Below, piece after piece: positions 43,578 through 52,352 of a stretch of 64,000 bases of DNA. A program made the position numbers and the translations under genes. Each line of letters begins with the position of its first letter. The stretch's first letter is position 1. Source of the stretch: JACVRN01 sp963715565 (GTDB lineage: Bacteria > Acidobacteriota > Blastocatellia > Pyrinomonadales > Pyrinomonadaceae); NCBI GenBank assembly GCA_963715565.1, contig OY970256.1, positions 6,206,519-6,270,518 on the forward strand. Reading direction: 5' to 3'. A model generated the notes under the pieces. It was given only the letters and a program-made list of their open reading frames with translations, was not told where the DNA came from and made no database searches.

Positions 43578-44639
43578 CTAAGGTCCAATGTAGCGACTGA
43601 TGCGCCCCGATTCGCCTACGGCCCATCCGGCTTTCTGAAGTTTTGAGAAGCTGACGCTGTGAAAGCCTTCCGCGTTGAGGATGCGCCAACTCTTTCCGCC
43701 ATCAGTGGAGAGGTCCGAGCCGTTTGGCCCCACGCTAACGAGCAGCGACCCCTTCGTTCCGTACACAAACGCAACTGCGGACCTGTAGCCGTTCGGGCGC
43801 TTTGTTCCAACCAGATGCCATGTTTGCCCGCCGTCATCGGTCCACGCCGCGTTGTTTCCTATCGCGCTCTCCAACGTGTAATCGCCTCCGACGGCGACGC
43901 CGTGACGCGCATCTCGGAAGGCCAGCGAGAAGACGCCTGCGCTCTTGCCGCTCGTCAAGGGCGTAGGCGTGACCGCCCACGTCAGTCCGCCGTCTGTCGA
44001 GCGAAAGACGCGCGCGCCATTCGGACCACCCGTGCCGAACCAGGCATTGCGTCGTCCTGCGACGGCGATGCAAGTTCCGCTCGCGGCGAAAGCGCCCTCG
44101 CCCTCCACGGCCAGCGGCATCCCTTCCCGCGCAACCTCTTTCCACGTGCGCCCGCCGTCCGAAGTTGTGATGATGAGAAAGCGCCCGTCAACAGGATCGC
44201 TCAAGGCCACGCCTCGGTCCTTGTCCCAGAACGCCATGCAGTCGAAAAAGGCCGTGGGCCTCTTGTTCATAAACTGCATGGTCCAGCTACGGCCTCCGTC
44301 CGTCGTCTTATAGATACGCGACTTCTCGCCTTCGCCTATAGCGAGCAAGTAGGCCGTGTCGGCGCTAAAGGCATCGACGTCGCGAAAGTCCAGAGCTTCC
44401 GCTCCGGGCACACGGCCCGCAACCCAACTCCGACCGCCGTCCGTAGTGCGCGCATACGTCCCCTTATCTCCGCTCGCCCACGCGACACGCCCATTCACCG
44501 CGCTCACACCACGCAAGCGAACCGTCGTCCCGCTCTGTTGACTTTCCCACTGAGCACGAGCAAGGGGAGCGAAGAGGATGAAAACGAGCATGCAGACAGT
44601 GATTTTATAGACAAGACGTGTAAGGTAAGCGTGTGTCAT
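43578..44639 (-). CDS. Exported Ycf48/BNR-type beta-propeller protein
   Basis: 353 residues. Signal peptide (KITVCMLVFILFAPLARAQ). Repeated Asp-box-like motifs: TTDGGRSWVAG, TTDGGRSWTMQ, TSDGGRTWKEV, STDGGLTWAVT, TDDGGQTWHLV, STDGGKSWRIL. This is the six- or seven-bladed propeller of Ycf48 (photosystem II assembly) and sialidase-like proteins; in non-phototrophs the role is unknown. The start Met 44639 has AGAGGA just upstream. It is a different propeller family from the nine PQQ-like proteins. Confidence 0.88.
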   Translation of the reverse strand: MTHAYLTRLVYKITVCMLVFILFAPLARAQWESQQSGTTVRLRGVSAVNGRVAWASGDKGTYARTTDGGRSWVAGRVPGAEALDFRDVDAFSADTAYLLAIGEGEKSRIYKTTDGGRSWTMQFMNKRPTAFFDCMAFWDKDRGVALSDPVDGRFLIITTSDGGRTWKEVAREGMPLAVEGEGAFAASGTCIAVAGRRNAWFGTGGPNGARVFRSTDGGLTWAVTPTPLTSGKSAGVFSLAFRDARHGVAVGGDYTLESAIGNNAAWTDDGGQTWHLVGTKRPNGYRSAVAFVYGTKGSLLVSVGPNGSDLSTDGGKSWRILNAEGFHSVSFSKLQKAGWAVGESGRISRYIGP

Positions 44640-44712
44640 AGATTCCTCTCGCGGCCACGGCAAATAGCAAAGGCGACCCTCAAGGTCGCCCTAAAACTAT
44701 CTTATTGAATGA

Positions 44713-44785
<73 letters not shown>

Positions 44786-44902
44786 GTCGCGGGAAGGAGA
44801 AATTATACGTGGCCTGAGGTTGATGTCAAGCGAGCACGCGCGCATGCGACGGACATGAACTCTTAAACACTCGCGTTTGATGAAGAGCGTGGAAAAGGTT
44901 TG

Positions 44903-46225
44903 CTACTGGGCGGCTGCGAGGAGGGCCTGGCGCATCTCGGCGGCGCTGGACCAGCGATGTGCGGGGTCTTTGGCGAGGGCGCGTTCGACGGCCTGCGCGA
45001 TTTTGTATGGGACTTCCGGAGCGCGACGCTCGATGGGGACGACTGGCTTGTCGAAGATGGCTTTGACGGTTTCGGCGACGTTGGCCTGCGGGCTGATGTC
45101 GAGCGCGATGGCTCCCGTCAGCAGGCTGTAGGTTGTCATCCCCATCGCGTAGATGTCTGATGAGGGACGGACGTTGGCGAAGTCGCGTATCTGCTCGGGC
45201 GGCATGTAGGCAAACGTGCCCGCCACATCCCCTGCCATCGTTACGCCGCTCATGCCCGTCTGCGTAAAGCTCTTGGCGAGACCGAAGTCCGTCAGCTTGG
45301 CGCTGTACTCCGGCCAACTGCCCTGCACCAAAATGTTTTGATCCTTGATGTCGCGGTGAATGTAGCCCTTGCCGTGCGCGAACGCGAGCGCGTCCAGAGC
45401 CTGCGCGACAATCTGCACGGTTTCCTGATAGGGAAGACGACCGCCGCGCGAATCCGCGAGCTTGGCCGCGTCCATCCCCATCACATATTCGGTGACCAGA
45501 TAGACGACGCCGTTATGCGTGCCGCGATCTATGAAGCCGACGATGTGCGGGTGCTGTAGAGCGGCGGCAACGTCTATCTCGCGCATGAACCGCTTGATGG
45601 CTTGATCGGAGACGGCAACTTCAGGGAGCAAGGTTTTGATGGCAACGGCGCGACCCGACGACTGTTCGCGCGCCAGCATCACAGTGCCCATCCCGCCACG
45701 ACCCAGGATTTTTATCATGTCGTAGCCGGGAATGGGCTGCGGTTTCTTTCTCAGCTCGTTGCGACAGTCTTCGCAAAGGTAACTCAGCCGCTCGTCCGGC
45801 GATGAAGCTTCGGCCTGATCGCGTCGCCCGCAGTTGAGACATTCGACCATCACGATGGCCGGTTGCGTGGGCTGTAAATCATGACGCGCCGCGCCGTAGC
45901 CCTGACCGTGGCCGGGCACGGGCTGGTCCACAGTGACTTCTACGGCGAGCACCGTCTGTCCGCCCTGAATTTTATCGCCGCTCGAAAGGTAAGCTTCGTA
46001 GACGCGCTGGCCGTTGACGTACGTGCCGTTCGTAGAGCCGAGGTCGCGGAGGAAGACGCGCGGCGGGGCGATTTCCAGTAGACAGTGATGACGCGAGAAA
46101 AAGCGGTCTTCGGGAAGACACAGGTGAGCGGTCTCGGCCCGCCCGATGAGAAAGGTATCGTGCTGGTCAAAGGTGAAGGTACGCCCGACGTGCGGGCCTG
46201 ACAAAACCCTTAAAGTGACTCGCAT
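44903..46225 (-). CDS. FHA-domain Ser/Thr protein kinase
   Basis: 440 residues. Residues about 25-80 form an FHA domain: FLIGRAETAHLCLPEDRFFSRHHCLLE...DLGSTNGTYVNG, which binds phosphothreonine. A zinc-ribbon (CLNCGRR ... CEDCRNE, about 129-154) links to a kinase domain from about 166: ILGRGGMGTVMLAREQ, AIKTLL, YIHRDIKDQNIL, DFGLAKSF, GTFAYMPPEQ. All catalytic residues (Lys, HRD Asp, DFG Asp) are present. A cytoplasmic signalling kinase. No transmembrane helix. It lies after the zinc-ribbon protein gene in the same direction, 37 bases away. Confidence 0.95.
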   Translation of the reverse strand: MRVTLRVLSGPHVGRTFTFDQHDTFLIGRAETAHLCLPEDRFFSRHHCLLEIAPPRVFLRDLGSTNGTYVNGQRVYEAYLSSGDKIQGGQTVLAVEVTVDQPVPGHGQGYGAARHDLQPTQPAIVMVECLNCGRRDQAEASSPDERLSYLCEDCRNELRKKPQPIPGYDMIKILGRGGMGTVMLAREQSSGRAVAIKTLLPEVAVSDQAIKRFMREIDVAAALQHPHIVGFIDRGTHNGVVYLVTEYVMGMDAAKLADSRGGRLPYQETVQIVAQALDALAFAHGKGYIHRDIKDQNILVQGSWPEYSAKLTDFGLAKSFTQTGMSGVTMAGDVAGTFAYMPPEQIRDFANVRPSSDIYAMGMTTYSLLTGAIALDISPQANVAETVKAIFDKPVVPIERRAPEVPYKIAQAVERALAKDPAHRWSSAAEMRQALLAAAQ

Positions 46226-46262
46226 CAGAAAGCTCTAGGGAAAGCGTTTCGGCCAGACCCGC

Positions 46263-47507
46263 CTACTTGTAAATCTCCAGATCGTCAAAGGCAACTTCAT
46301 CCGTGTCGCTCGTGTAGAGCCCGGCTAATCCTGCGCCGTAGTTCGCGTCGTCGTTGACGCTGGTGATGAACTGGTCGTTGATGTAGAAGGAAAGCTTCTT
46401 GCCCTCGGAACGCACTTCAAGCTTGTTGGGTGAAGTGCCCGTGCGAATCACGCTCGAACTTGTCCACGGCACAAGCACGTTCTCCTTGCCCGCCTGATGT
46501 AAAACTATACGGTAGGCCGGGTCGCCGCCCGCGCCCGTGCGTATCAGAAAACTGTAGTCCTCCAAAATATTGTTCTTCATCTCGCCGTAGACGGAAAGAC
46601 CAAACCCCAGGGACGGTGAATTGCCCGTGATCGAGCGCGCCGTCACAGTCGTCCGCGCGTTCTCCGTGTGATAGTCGTTGGTCTTCGGCCCGTAAACGAC
46701 CATGTAGCCGCCCGCGTTACCTTTCAGGTGATACTCGTCGTTTGCGTACCATGCGCTCCCGACGCTGACCGTTCCAGTCCACCACTTCTCAGTAGAAAAG
46801 TCGTCGCGCAGGGAGGGCGTGCTGGCCGAAGTGTTGGAGTTTGAATTCGAGTTGTTGGCGTTCGAAGAATTCGCATTGCGGTTCGACTTGTTGGCCGTCG
46901 AGTTCGAGTTGTTTGAATTGTTCTTGTTGGTGTTGTCGCTGCCCATGCTCGCGAGCACACCAATGATGACGGCCCCGACAACGCCGAGCACGAGCAGCAA
47001 TCCTATTCCGCCTAAGACCCACGGCAGCGCGCTCGATTTCTTGGCCGCTGTAGGCGCGTAAGACGGCGTTGGCTGCGGCGACCAACTCGGCGCGGGCTGG
47101 TATTGATTGCTCTGCGGCGGAGGCTGCTGTGGCGGCGGAAACTGACCGCTCGGCGGCCCGCCGTACTGGCCTCCGCTTTGGCCGTACTGGCTCCCTCCTT
47201 GGCCGTATCCGCTACCGCCCTGACCGTATCCGCTACCACCGCTCGAAGGCGGCCCTGCGGGTTGTCCGAACCCGCTCGGCGGACTGCTCGGCGGCCCGCC
47301 CGCGCCCGGCCATTGGCTGCCCGGCGAGGATGGCGGCTGGCCCGCCGTGTCGCGCGGCGGCGTGTAGGGAATCGTCAGGTTCGGGTCGAAGTTCGGCGGG
47401 GTCGGCACATCTCCGCCGCCGACTGTCAGAAGCGGCGCGCCGTCTTCCAGACAGAAGCTCATCGAATCGTCCGAATAGGTTTTATTGCATGTAGGACATC
47501 TCTTCAT
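46263..47507 (-). CDS. Zinc-ribbon, Pro/Gly-rich single-span membrane protein with lectin-like domain
   Basis: 414 residues. MKRCPTCNKTYSDDSMSFCLEDGAPLL is a zinc ribbon. Then a Pro/Gly/Ser/Tyr/Gln-rich repetitive linker (residues about 33-165, GYGQGGSGYGQGG type), one membrane helix (LPWVLGGIGLLLVLGVVGAVIIGVLA), an Asn/Ser-rich spacer (SNNSNSTANKSNRNANSSNA), and a beta-sandwich from about residue 232 (LRDDFSTEKWWTGTVSVGSAWYANDEYHL... VAFDDLEIYK) like DUF1080/LamG. The topology suggests a cytoplasmic ribbon and extracytoplasmic lectin-like domain, perhaps a kinase substrate or sensor given its flanking kinases. Confidence 0.85.
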   Translation of the reverse strand: MKRCPTCNKTYSDDSMSFCLEDGAPLLTVGGGDVPTPPNFDPNLTIPYTPPRDTAGQPPSSPGSQWPGAGGPPSSPPSGFGQPAGPPSSGGSGYGQGGSGYGQGGSQYGQSGGQYGGPPSGQFPPPQQPPPQSNQYQPAPSWSPQPTPSYAPTAAKKSSALPWVLGGIGLLLVLGVVGAVIIGVLASMGSDNTNKNNSNNSNSTANKSNRNANSSNANNSNSNSNTSASTPSLRDDFSTEKWWTGTVSVGSAWYANDEYHLKGNAGGYMVVYGPKTNDYHTENARTTVTARSITGNSPSLGFGLSVYGEMKNNILEDYSFLIRTGAGGDPAYRIVLHQAGKENVLVPWTSSSVIRTGTSPNKLEVRSEGKKLSFYINDQFITSVNDDANYGAGLAGLYTSDTDEVAFDDLEIYK

Positions 47508-47552
47508 CGGGGGCCTCGTCTATGTCTCTTTCGTTTTAACGGAAGCGGAATT

Positions 47553-47756
47553 ATGTGGTTAATGTTTCGCTCGAAACCGGGTGAGCGAAAGGTTGCACCG
47601 CGCGCGTCTTTAGTAGACGTTCATTCGCATGGGTCGTTGCCGAAAGCGCGCGAGCTTTCAACGTCAAAGCTTCGGCCACTATCGAGCAATCTTCATTATA
47701 CGGGAAGCGGCGACTATCTCAAGCCCCGATGGGTAGTAGTTCAGTATGAAATCTGA
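47553..47756 (+). CDS. Possible small unidentified protein
   Basis: 67-residue frame MWLMFRSKPGERKVAPRA... ending GDYLKPRWVVVQYEI, with GGAAG-type purines before the ATG. It is on the opposite strand to its neighbours, in a gap of 396 bases before a palindrome. There are no homologues I recognise. It may be chance; the only support is that the gap is otherwise empty. Confidence 0.25.
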   Translation: MWLMFRSKPGERKVAPRASLVDVHSHGSLPKARELSTSKLRPLSSNLHYTGSGDYLKPRWVVVQYEI

Positions 47757-47776
47757 GGGCGGATATTTATTCAGGC

Positions 47777-47877
47777 ATTCACCGCAGAGGCGCAGAGGAC
47801 GCGGAGCAAGCGCAGATGATTGATTAGCCTTTAACTCTCTGCGTTATCTCTGCGCTCTCTGCGCCTCTGCGGTGATT
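47777..47877. repeat. Family D palindrome, CACCGCAGAGGCGCAGAGG type
   Basis: Left arm CACCGCAGAGGCGCAGAGG (47780), right arm CTCTGCGCCTCTGCGGTG ending 47872, with imperfect inner pairing. It is 27 bases from the stop of the minus-strand kinase. Confidence 0.9.
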
Positions 47878-47903
47878 CTAATTTGATGACTGACCAGCTA
47901 CCC

Positions 47904-49634
47904 TTAGATGGTGTTACCGCAGCGACCGCAGAAGCGTGTGCCGGGCGGGTAGCCCGTGCCGCAGGGGACACAGAAGGCTTGCTGCTGGGGGCGCGGCGGT
48001 TGATTGGCAAACAAGGGCGTGACCGCTGGATTTTTGGAAGAGGGCGGCCCACTTGCTGGTCCGGGGTGCGCAGCACCCGTGATGGTCGCGCCGCAACGGC
48101 CACAGAATCTTGTCCCCATGGGATTTTTGTTGCCGCATTGCTGGCACACAGTGTGGCTCGCGTGTGCCACGACCGAACCGGACTGGCTCGCGGGCAGGTT
48201 GCCGGTGCCCGCTCCCGGCGCGGGCGGCGTGGCGTCCGTCACCGGAAGAAAGATTGTGCCGCCGCAGCGACCGCAGAATTTTACTCCGGCGGCAAATCTT
48301 GCGCTGCACTGCGCGCACATCACGACGCCGGGGACGCTCGAGCCCGGACCACTGCGACCGCCGCCCGCGCTGCCGCCTATGCTCCCGCGCGCAGAAGGCG
48401 AGGGCTGTTGTCTGGATTGGATTTGAATAATCTGCTCTGACGGGTCGGGCCGAATCTCTATCAAGCGCTCGTCGTCCAAATCACCCGTGCGCGCCACGCG
48501 CAGGACGTGACGGCCCGGCGGAATCGAAGAGAGTATCAAACGCCCGGAACGACCTATGCTCCCGTGTCTTTCATCATCCACGTAAACTTCCGCGCCCTGC
48601 GGCGCGACGATAACGACACGCGAATGAGAATCCGCTCCACGATACTCGCCGCTCGCTGCGATGGCCTGCTCCAACTCGTCGAGCCAGTCCACCACGGTCG
48701 CGGGCCGCGCCGCGGGCTCTTTTTCCAGGGAGCGCATGACGGCGCGCTCCACCGCGGGCGCAATGTCCGAGCGCATGCTGCTCAAAGGCTGCGGCGTGTT
48801 CATCAGCTTCTGCATGATGAGCTGCGTCAGCTCGCCCGTGAAAGGCGGACGACCGACCAGCATGTGATAAGCAATAGTGCCTAGAGCATAAACGTCTGCG
48901 CGCGCGTCCAGATGCGCGTTGGGCTGCATCTGTTCAGGGGCCATGTATTCGGGAGTGCCGATAATGCCGCGCGAGGCCGGACCCGAAGCCGAATCGATTT
49001 CCGAAACGGCCTGATTGACAATCTTGGCAAGCCCGAAATCTCCGACCTTGACGAACCCATCGGATGAACCAGCGCGGCCTTCGTTCTTCTTGCGCTTCTG
49101 CATGATGAAGATGTTGGCGGGTTTGAGGTCGCGATGCAGTATGCCTTCGTCATGAGCGGCCTCGACTCCGGCGGCTACCTGTCGTAGAAGAACAAGCGCA
49201 CGCTGCGGGCTCAATGTTCCTTCACGCCTCAGTAGATGATGAAGCGTTTCGCCCTGCACGTACTCCATGACGAGAAAGAAGACGCCCTCGGGGCTCTTGC
49301 CGAAATCCGAGACGCCGACTACGTTCGGGTGCTGTATGGAAGCGGCGGTGCGTGCCTCGCGCTCGAAGCGCGCAATAGCTTCACCTTCCTGCATGTCTTC
49401 ATCGGAAAGAATATCCGGCCTGACGGTCTTGACCGCGACGCGGCGCGTGCCGAAGTTCTGGTCGCGCGCCAGGTAAACCTGTCCCATCGCGCCGCGTCCC
49501 AGACGCTTTTCCAGAAGATAGCGGCCCGCGAGCAGCGTCCCGCCCGGCAGCGTGTGCTTGGTATTCGTGCCCTCCTCAGGGCAGACCAGCACTTCATCAC
49601 CATAACAATTTTCGCAACGGGGGCACTCGCGCAT
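47904..49634 (-). CDS. Ser/Thr protein kinase with PEGA domain and three zinc ribbons
   Basis: 576 residues. It opens with a zinc ribbon (MRECPRCENCYGDEVLVCPEEG), then a kinase from about 37: LGRGAMGQVYLARDQ, AVKTVRPD, ILHRDLKPANIF, DFGLAKIVN, GTPEYMAPEQ. All catalytic motifs are intact. Then a PEGA domain (about 343-395, VVIVAPQGAEVYVDDERHG... SIPPGRHVLRV), then three C-terminal zinc ribbons: CAQCSARFAAGVKFCGRCGG, CQQCGNKNPMGTRFCGRCGA, CVPCGTGYPPGTRFCGRCGN. A cytoplasmic kinase with multiple interaction modules. The palindromes at 47777 and 49659 flank it. Confidence 0.95.
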   Translation of the reverse strand: MRECPRCENCYGDEVLVCPEEGTNTKHTLPGGTLLAGRYLLEKRLGRGAMGQVYLARDQNFGTRRVAVKTVRPDILSDEDMQEGEAIARFEREARTAASIQHPNVVGVSDFGKSPEGVFFLVMEYVQGETLHHLLRREGTLSPQRALVLLRQVAAGVEAAHDEGILHRDLKPANIFIMQKRKKNEGRAGSSDGFVKVGDFGLAKIVNQAVSEIDSASGPASRGIIGTPEYMAPEQMQPNAHLDARADVYALGTIAYHMLVGRPPFTGELTQLIMQKLMNTPQPLSSMRSDIAPAVERAVMRSLEKEPAARPATVVDWLDELEQAIAASGEYRGADSHSRVVIVAPQGAEVYVDDERHGSIGRSGRLILSSIPPGRHVLRVARTGDLDDERLIEIRPDPSEQIIQIQSRQQPSPSARGSIGGSAGGGRSGPGSSVPGVVMCAQCSARFAAGVKFCGRCGGTIFLPVTDATPPAPGAGTGNLPASQSGSVVAHASHTVCQQCGNKNPMGTRFCGRCGATITGAAHPGPASGPPSSKNPAVTPLFANQPPRPQQQAFCVPCGTGYPPGTRFCGRCGNTI

Positions 49635-49658
49635 AAAACAGAACCTATCAATTGATTC

Positions 49659-49709
49659 ATTGATTCATCGGTTCATTGATTCAATGAAAAAATGAACCGA
49701 TGAATCAAT
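49659..49709. repeat. Family C palindrome, ATTGATTCATCGG type
   Basis: ATTGATTCATCGGTTCATT at 49659-49677 pairs perfectly with AATGAACCGATGAATCAAT at 49691-49709. Preceded by partial tandem units TGATTCAT. It is upstream of the kinase start. Confidence 0.9.
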
Positions 49710-49803
49710 TCTTTGCATTGCTCCTGGAACGCACAGCCTGCGGCGTGCTTGCGGGGAGACCGGCAGAGCAGCCTGCAAAATTTAGCTCACGGAAAAAGAA
49801 TAA

Positions 49804-49863
49804 GGCGTCGCACGGGTGCGCGTCAAATTACGCGCTCACAAAGCAAATCCCCCGTGCGACGCC
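49804..49863 (-). terminator. Two-tier hairpin, probable terminator of the hemerythrin gene
   Basis: GGCGTCGCACGGG / CCCGTGCGACGCC is a perfect 13-bp stem enclosing a second hairpin GCGCGT/ACGCGC. On the minus strand it is followed by TTATTCTTTTT. It lies 27 bases after the hemerythrin stop. Confidence 0.6.
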
Positions 49864-49889
49864 TTTCTATGAAAAAGGCTGTCGGTTTA

Positions 49890-50345
49890 CTAACTGCCTG
49901 AGGCTTTCATCTTCTGCTCATTCTTGGCCGCTTCCATGCGCGTCCCCAGCGCCTCTACCTGCTCTTCGCTCAAGACCTTTTTGGCTTTCGGGAACATCTC
50001 GTCCTCTTCTTCTTCGACGTGATGCTCGACGTTCTCCTTAAGCACGGTCAGCTTGGCCGTCCACGTCTCTTCGCTCACGGGAAGCTGTTCAAGCTCTGCC
50101 AAAAGCTGTTTGACGACGTTGTGTTCTTCGATGGCTTCGAGCGTAATCTCGTGCGTCTCTTTGGCCTCTTTGATGGCCGGGTAAAAGATTTGCTCCTCGA
50201 TCCGCGCGTGCACGTCCAATTCCTGTTTCAACTGCGCGAATAGCTCCTCGCGCGTTTTGACGCCGCGCTCGGTCGTCTCGTCCAACTTCGCAAAGAGGTC
50301 GGAAACTTTCTTGTGATCTTTTTTCAGCAACTCAAAAGCGTTCAT
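49890..50345 (-). CDS. Hemerythrin HHE-domain protein
   Basis: 151 residues. Four-helix bundle with DHKKVSDLFAKLDE (His11), LDVHARIEEQIFYPAI (His46, Glu50), EEHNVVKQLLAEL (His75) and VEHHVEEEEDEMFP (His108 or 109, Glu113). These are the usual di-iron ligands of bacterial hemerythrins, which bind oxygen or NO or serve in iron-oxo sensing. The C-terminus (EALGTRMEAAKNEQKM) is basic and helical. No signal peptide. Its own gene, separated by a two-tier terminator and a gap with a family D palindrome upstream. Confidence 0.93.
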   Translation of the reverse strand: MNAFELLKKDHKKVSDLFAKLDETTERGVKTREELFAQLKQELDVHARIEEQIFYPAIKEAKETHEITLEAIEEHNVVKQLLAELEQLPVSEETWTAKLTVLKENVEHHVEEEEDEMFPKAKKVLSEEQVEALGTRMEAAKNEQKMKASGS

Positions 50346-50477
50346 AAATTCAACTCTCCTCCCTTGTGCTTTGATGCATGTGAGTACACGAATGCACCTG
50401 AATCATACGTTTTCGGTGGCTTAAACTACGTTCCACCAAGCCTCTGGCAAACGGGATGCCAGGAAATTTCAATAAGC

Positions 50478-50571
50478 ATCACCGCAGAGACGCAGAGGAC
50501 GCAGAGTTTACGCAGAGAGTTGAATCTTTTCTCTGCGTCGGCTCTGCGCTCTCTGCGTCTCTGCGGTGAAT
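50478..50571. repeat. Family D palindrome, CACCGCAGAGACGCAGAGG type
   Basis: CACCGCAGAGACGCAGAGG at 50480, right arm CTCTGCGTCTCTGCGGTG to 50568, near-perfect with a 15-25 base loop. The rest of the gap 50346-50664 holds nothing I recognise. Confidence 0.92.
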
Positions 50572-50664
50572 CGTTCCTGAAGATTCACCCTCAGACTTCA
50601 AACTGAACCACCACCAACTCTTTGCACTAACAATCTGACCTGTGCGAGAATCCACATCACGCGC

Positions 50665-50737
50665 GCGCCTGTAGCTCAGTGGATAGAGCACCTGTCTCCG
50701 GAACAGGGGGCCGCAAGTTCGATTCTTGCCAGGCGCA
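50665..50737 (+). tRNA. tRNA-Arg (anticodon CCG)
   Basis: 73 bases with acceptor stem GCGCCTG/CAGGCGC and discriminator A. D-arm GTAGCTCAGTGGATAGAG, anticodon CCG at 50698-50700 (positions 34-36), T-arm AGTTCGATTCTT. CCA is not encoded. Confidence 0.98.
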
Positions 50738-50810
50738 CTTTCTTAATCCTTCAGCATGGAAGCTCCTGCGCGCCCGTCATCATCATCCCAAAAGATAAAA
50801 GGAAACCAGA

Positions 50811-51185
50811 GTGATTGTCGTTAATCGTGAACGCGCCGCCGTTATCAAGACGCCGCATGGGTCGGAGATTCGCCCGCTTATTGACCGGACGACTTCGGAG
50901 ATTGAGTTGTGCAGCCTGGCCGAAGAGGTCTTGCCCGTGGGCCGTGCCGTCGGGCGTCATCATCACGAGCAGACGGAAGAGGTCTATTACATCCTCTCAG
51001 GTCGAGGTCGTATGACGGTAGGTCCGGAGGTGCGCGAGGTGGCGGCGGGCGATGCCGTCTTTATCCCGCGTCGAGCAGAGCACACACTGGAGAACACAGG
51101 ACAAGAGCCCATGCGTCTGCTGCTCGTCTGCGGCCCTGCCTACAGCGTCGCAGATCATCATGGAAGCGACGCTCATACGGCTTGA
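50811..51185 (+). CDS. Cupin-domain protein
   Basis: 124 residues, single small beta-barrel. GRHHHEQTEEVYYILSGRGRMTVG is cupin motif 1 with three His and a Glu as potential metal ligands, and PRRAEHTLENTGQEPMRLL is motif 2 with His. Such cupins are used as sugar isomerases, dioxygenases or sensors; nothing specifies which. The GTG start has AAGGAAACC upstream. It follows tRNA-Arg and converges on the phosphate transporter. Confidence 0.85.
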   Translation: MIVVNRERAAVIKTPHGSEIRPLIDRTTSEIELCSLAEEVLPVGRAVGRHHHEQTEEVYYILSGRGRMTVGPEVREVAAGDAVFIPRRAEHTLENTGQEPMRLLLVCGPAYSVADHHGSDAHTA

Positions 51186-51208
51186 GCCGTAAGGCTATTG
51201 GATGAGTT

Positions 51209-52252
51209 TTAGCCGGAAGTAAGTTTGAGATAAAGCTGCACGGCGTAGAAAGTGAGAGCGGAGATTCCGGCAGCCATCGGGATGGTGAGCACCCACGCCC
51301 AGACGATGCGACCGGCCACGCCCCACTTGACGGCTGAGAGACGGCGTGTCGAGCCGACGCCGACAATCGCGCCCGTGATGGTATGCGTAGTCGAAACGGG
51401 CACGCCCGTCAGCGTCACGTAAGCGAGCGTCAGCGCCGCGCCCGTCTCCGCGCAGAATCCTCCGACCGGCCTCAGCTTTGTAATGCGCGAGCCCATCGTG
51501 TGCACAATGCGCCACCCGCCCGAGAGCGTCCCTAAACCTATGGCCGCGTGCGCGGACAAAACCACCCAGAGCGGAATCGCGGGCAGCGTGCCGTCCGGCC
51601 CGTAGGAGAGAAGCCCGCCTGCGGCGAGTACCGCCGTGATGATGCCCATCGTCTTCTGCGCGTCGTTGCCGCCGTGGCCGAGCGAGAAAGCGGCGGCTGA
51701 GACAAGCTGGCCGCGACGAAAAATCTTGTCCACACGGCTCGGCGTCGAGCGATGAAAAATCCAGTAGACCGCAATCATCAGCGTCAGCCCGAGCGCCGCG
51801 CCGATTAAGGGCGAGAGCACTATGAACTCAAGCGTCCGTATCCACACTTCCGGTTTGAGCAGCCCGCGCACTCCGCCGTAAGCCGCGACGCCTGCTCCCG
51901 CGTAGCCGCCCAAAAGCGCGTGCGAGCTGGAGGTAGGCAATCCCAGATACCACGTTATCAAATTCCAGATGATGGCCCCGACCAGCGCGGCCAGCAACAC
52001 GTAGAGCCTGGTGTCCGGCGAAATCAGGTCCATACGCACGCCGTCGCCTATGGCCTTGGCGACGCGCGTGCCGAAGACGGCAAAGGCTACGAAGTTAAAG
52101 AAGGCCGCCCAGATGACAGCCACACCGGGCGAGAGCACTCGTGTCGAGACAACAGTCGCGATGGAGTTCGCGGCGTCGTGAAAGCCGTTAATGTAATCAA
52201 AGACAAGTGCCAGCCCGACGAGCAGAATAATAAAGGCGAAGGTCGCGGTCAT
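51209..52252 (-). CDS. PiT-family inorganic phosphate transporter
   Basis: 347 residues, about nine to ten membrane helices. Begins with the PiT signature GFHDAANSIATVVSTRVLSP, and repeats it later as FSLGHGGNDAQKTMGIITAVL, the two-fold motif of this family. TYLGLPTSSSHALLGGYAG and GVPVSTTHTITGAIVG are further conserved parts. A low-affinity Pi:cation symporter in the inner membrane. It lies 100 bases downstream of the DUF47 gene on the same strand, the usual PiT partner arrangement, with a palindrome between. Confidence 0.95.
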   Translation of the reverse strand: MTATFAFIILLVGLALVFDYINGFHDAANSIATVVSTRVLSPGVAVIWAAFFNFVAFAVFGTRVAKAIGDGVRMDLISPDTRLYVLLAALVGAIIWNLITWYLGLPTSSSHALLGGYAGAGVAAYGGVRGLLKPEVWIRTLEFIVLSPLIGAALGLTLMIAVYWIFHRSTPSRVDKIFRRGQLVSAAAFSLGHGGNDAQKTMGIITAVLAAGGLLSYGPDGTLPAIPLWVVLSAHAAIGLGTLSGGWRIVHTMGSRITKLRPVGGFCAETGAALTLAYVTLTGVPVSTTHTITGAIVGVGSTRRLSAVKWGVAGRIVWAWVLTIPMAAGISALTFYAVQLYLKLTSG

Positions 52253-52258
52253 AATTTA

Positions 52259-52348
52259 AGAGTCCGGAGTCGGGAGTCTAGAGTCTGGAGTCAAAAACAA
52301 GAACCTTCTTTCTTTTGACTCCAGACTCTAGACTCCCGACTCGCGACT
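52259..52348. repeat. Family C palindrome, GGAGTCGGGAGTC type, copy 2
   Basis: Left arm GAGTCCGGAGTCGGGAGTC (52260), loop ACAAGAACCTTCTTTC, right arm GACTCCAGACTCTAGACTCC to about 52338. Its loop is the reverse complement of the loop at 41507. It sits 4 bases from the stop of the DUF47 gene. Confidence 0.92.
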
Positions 52349-52352
52349 GTTC

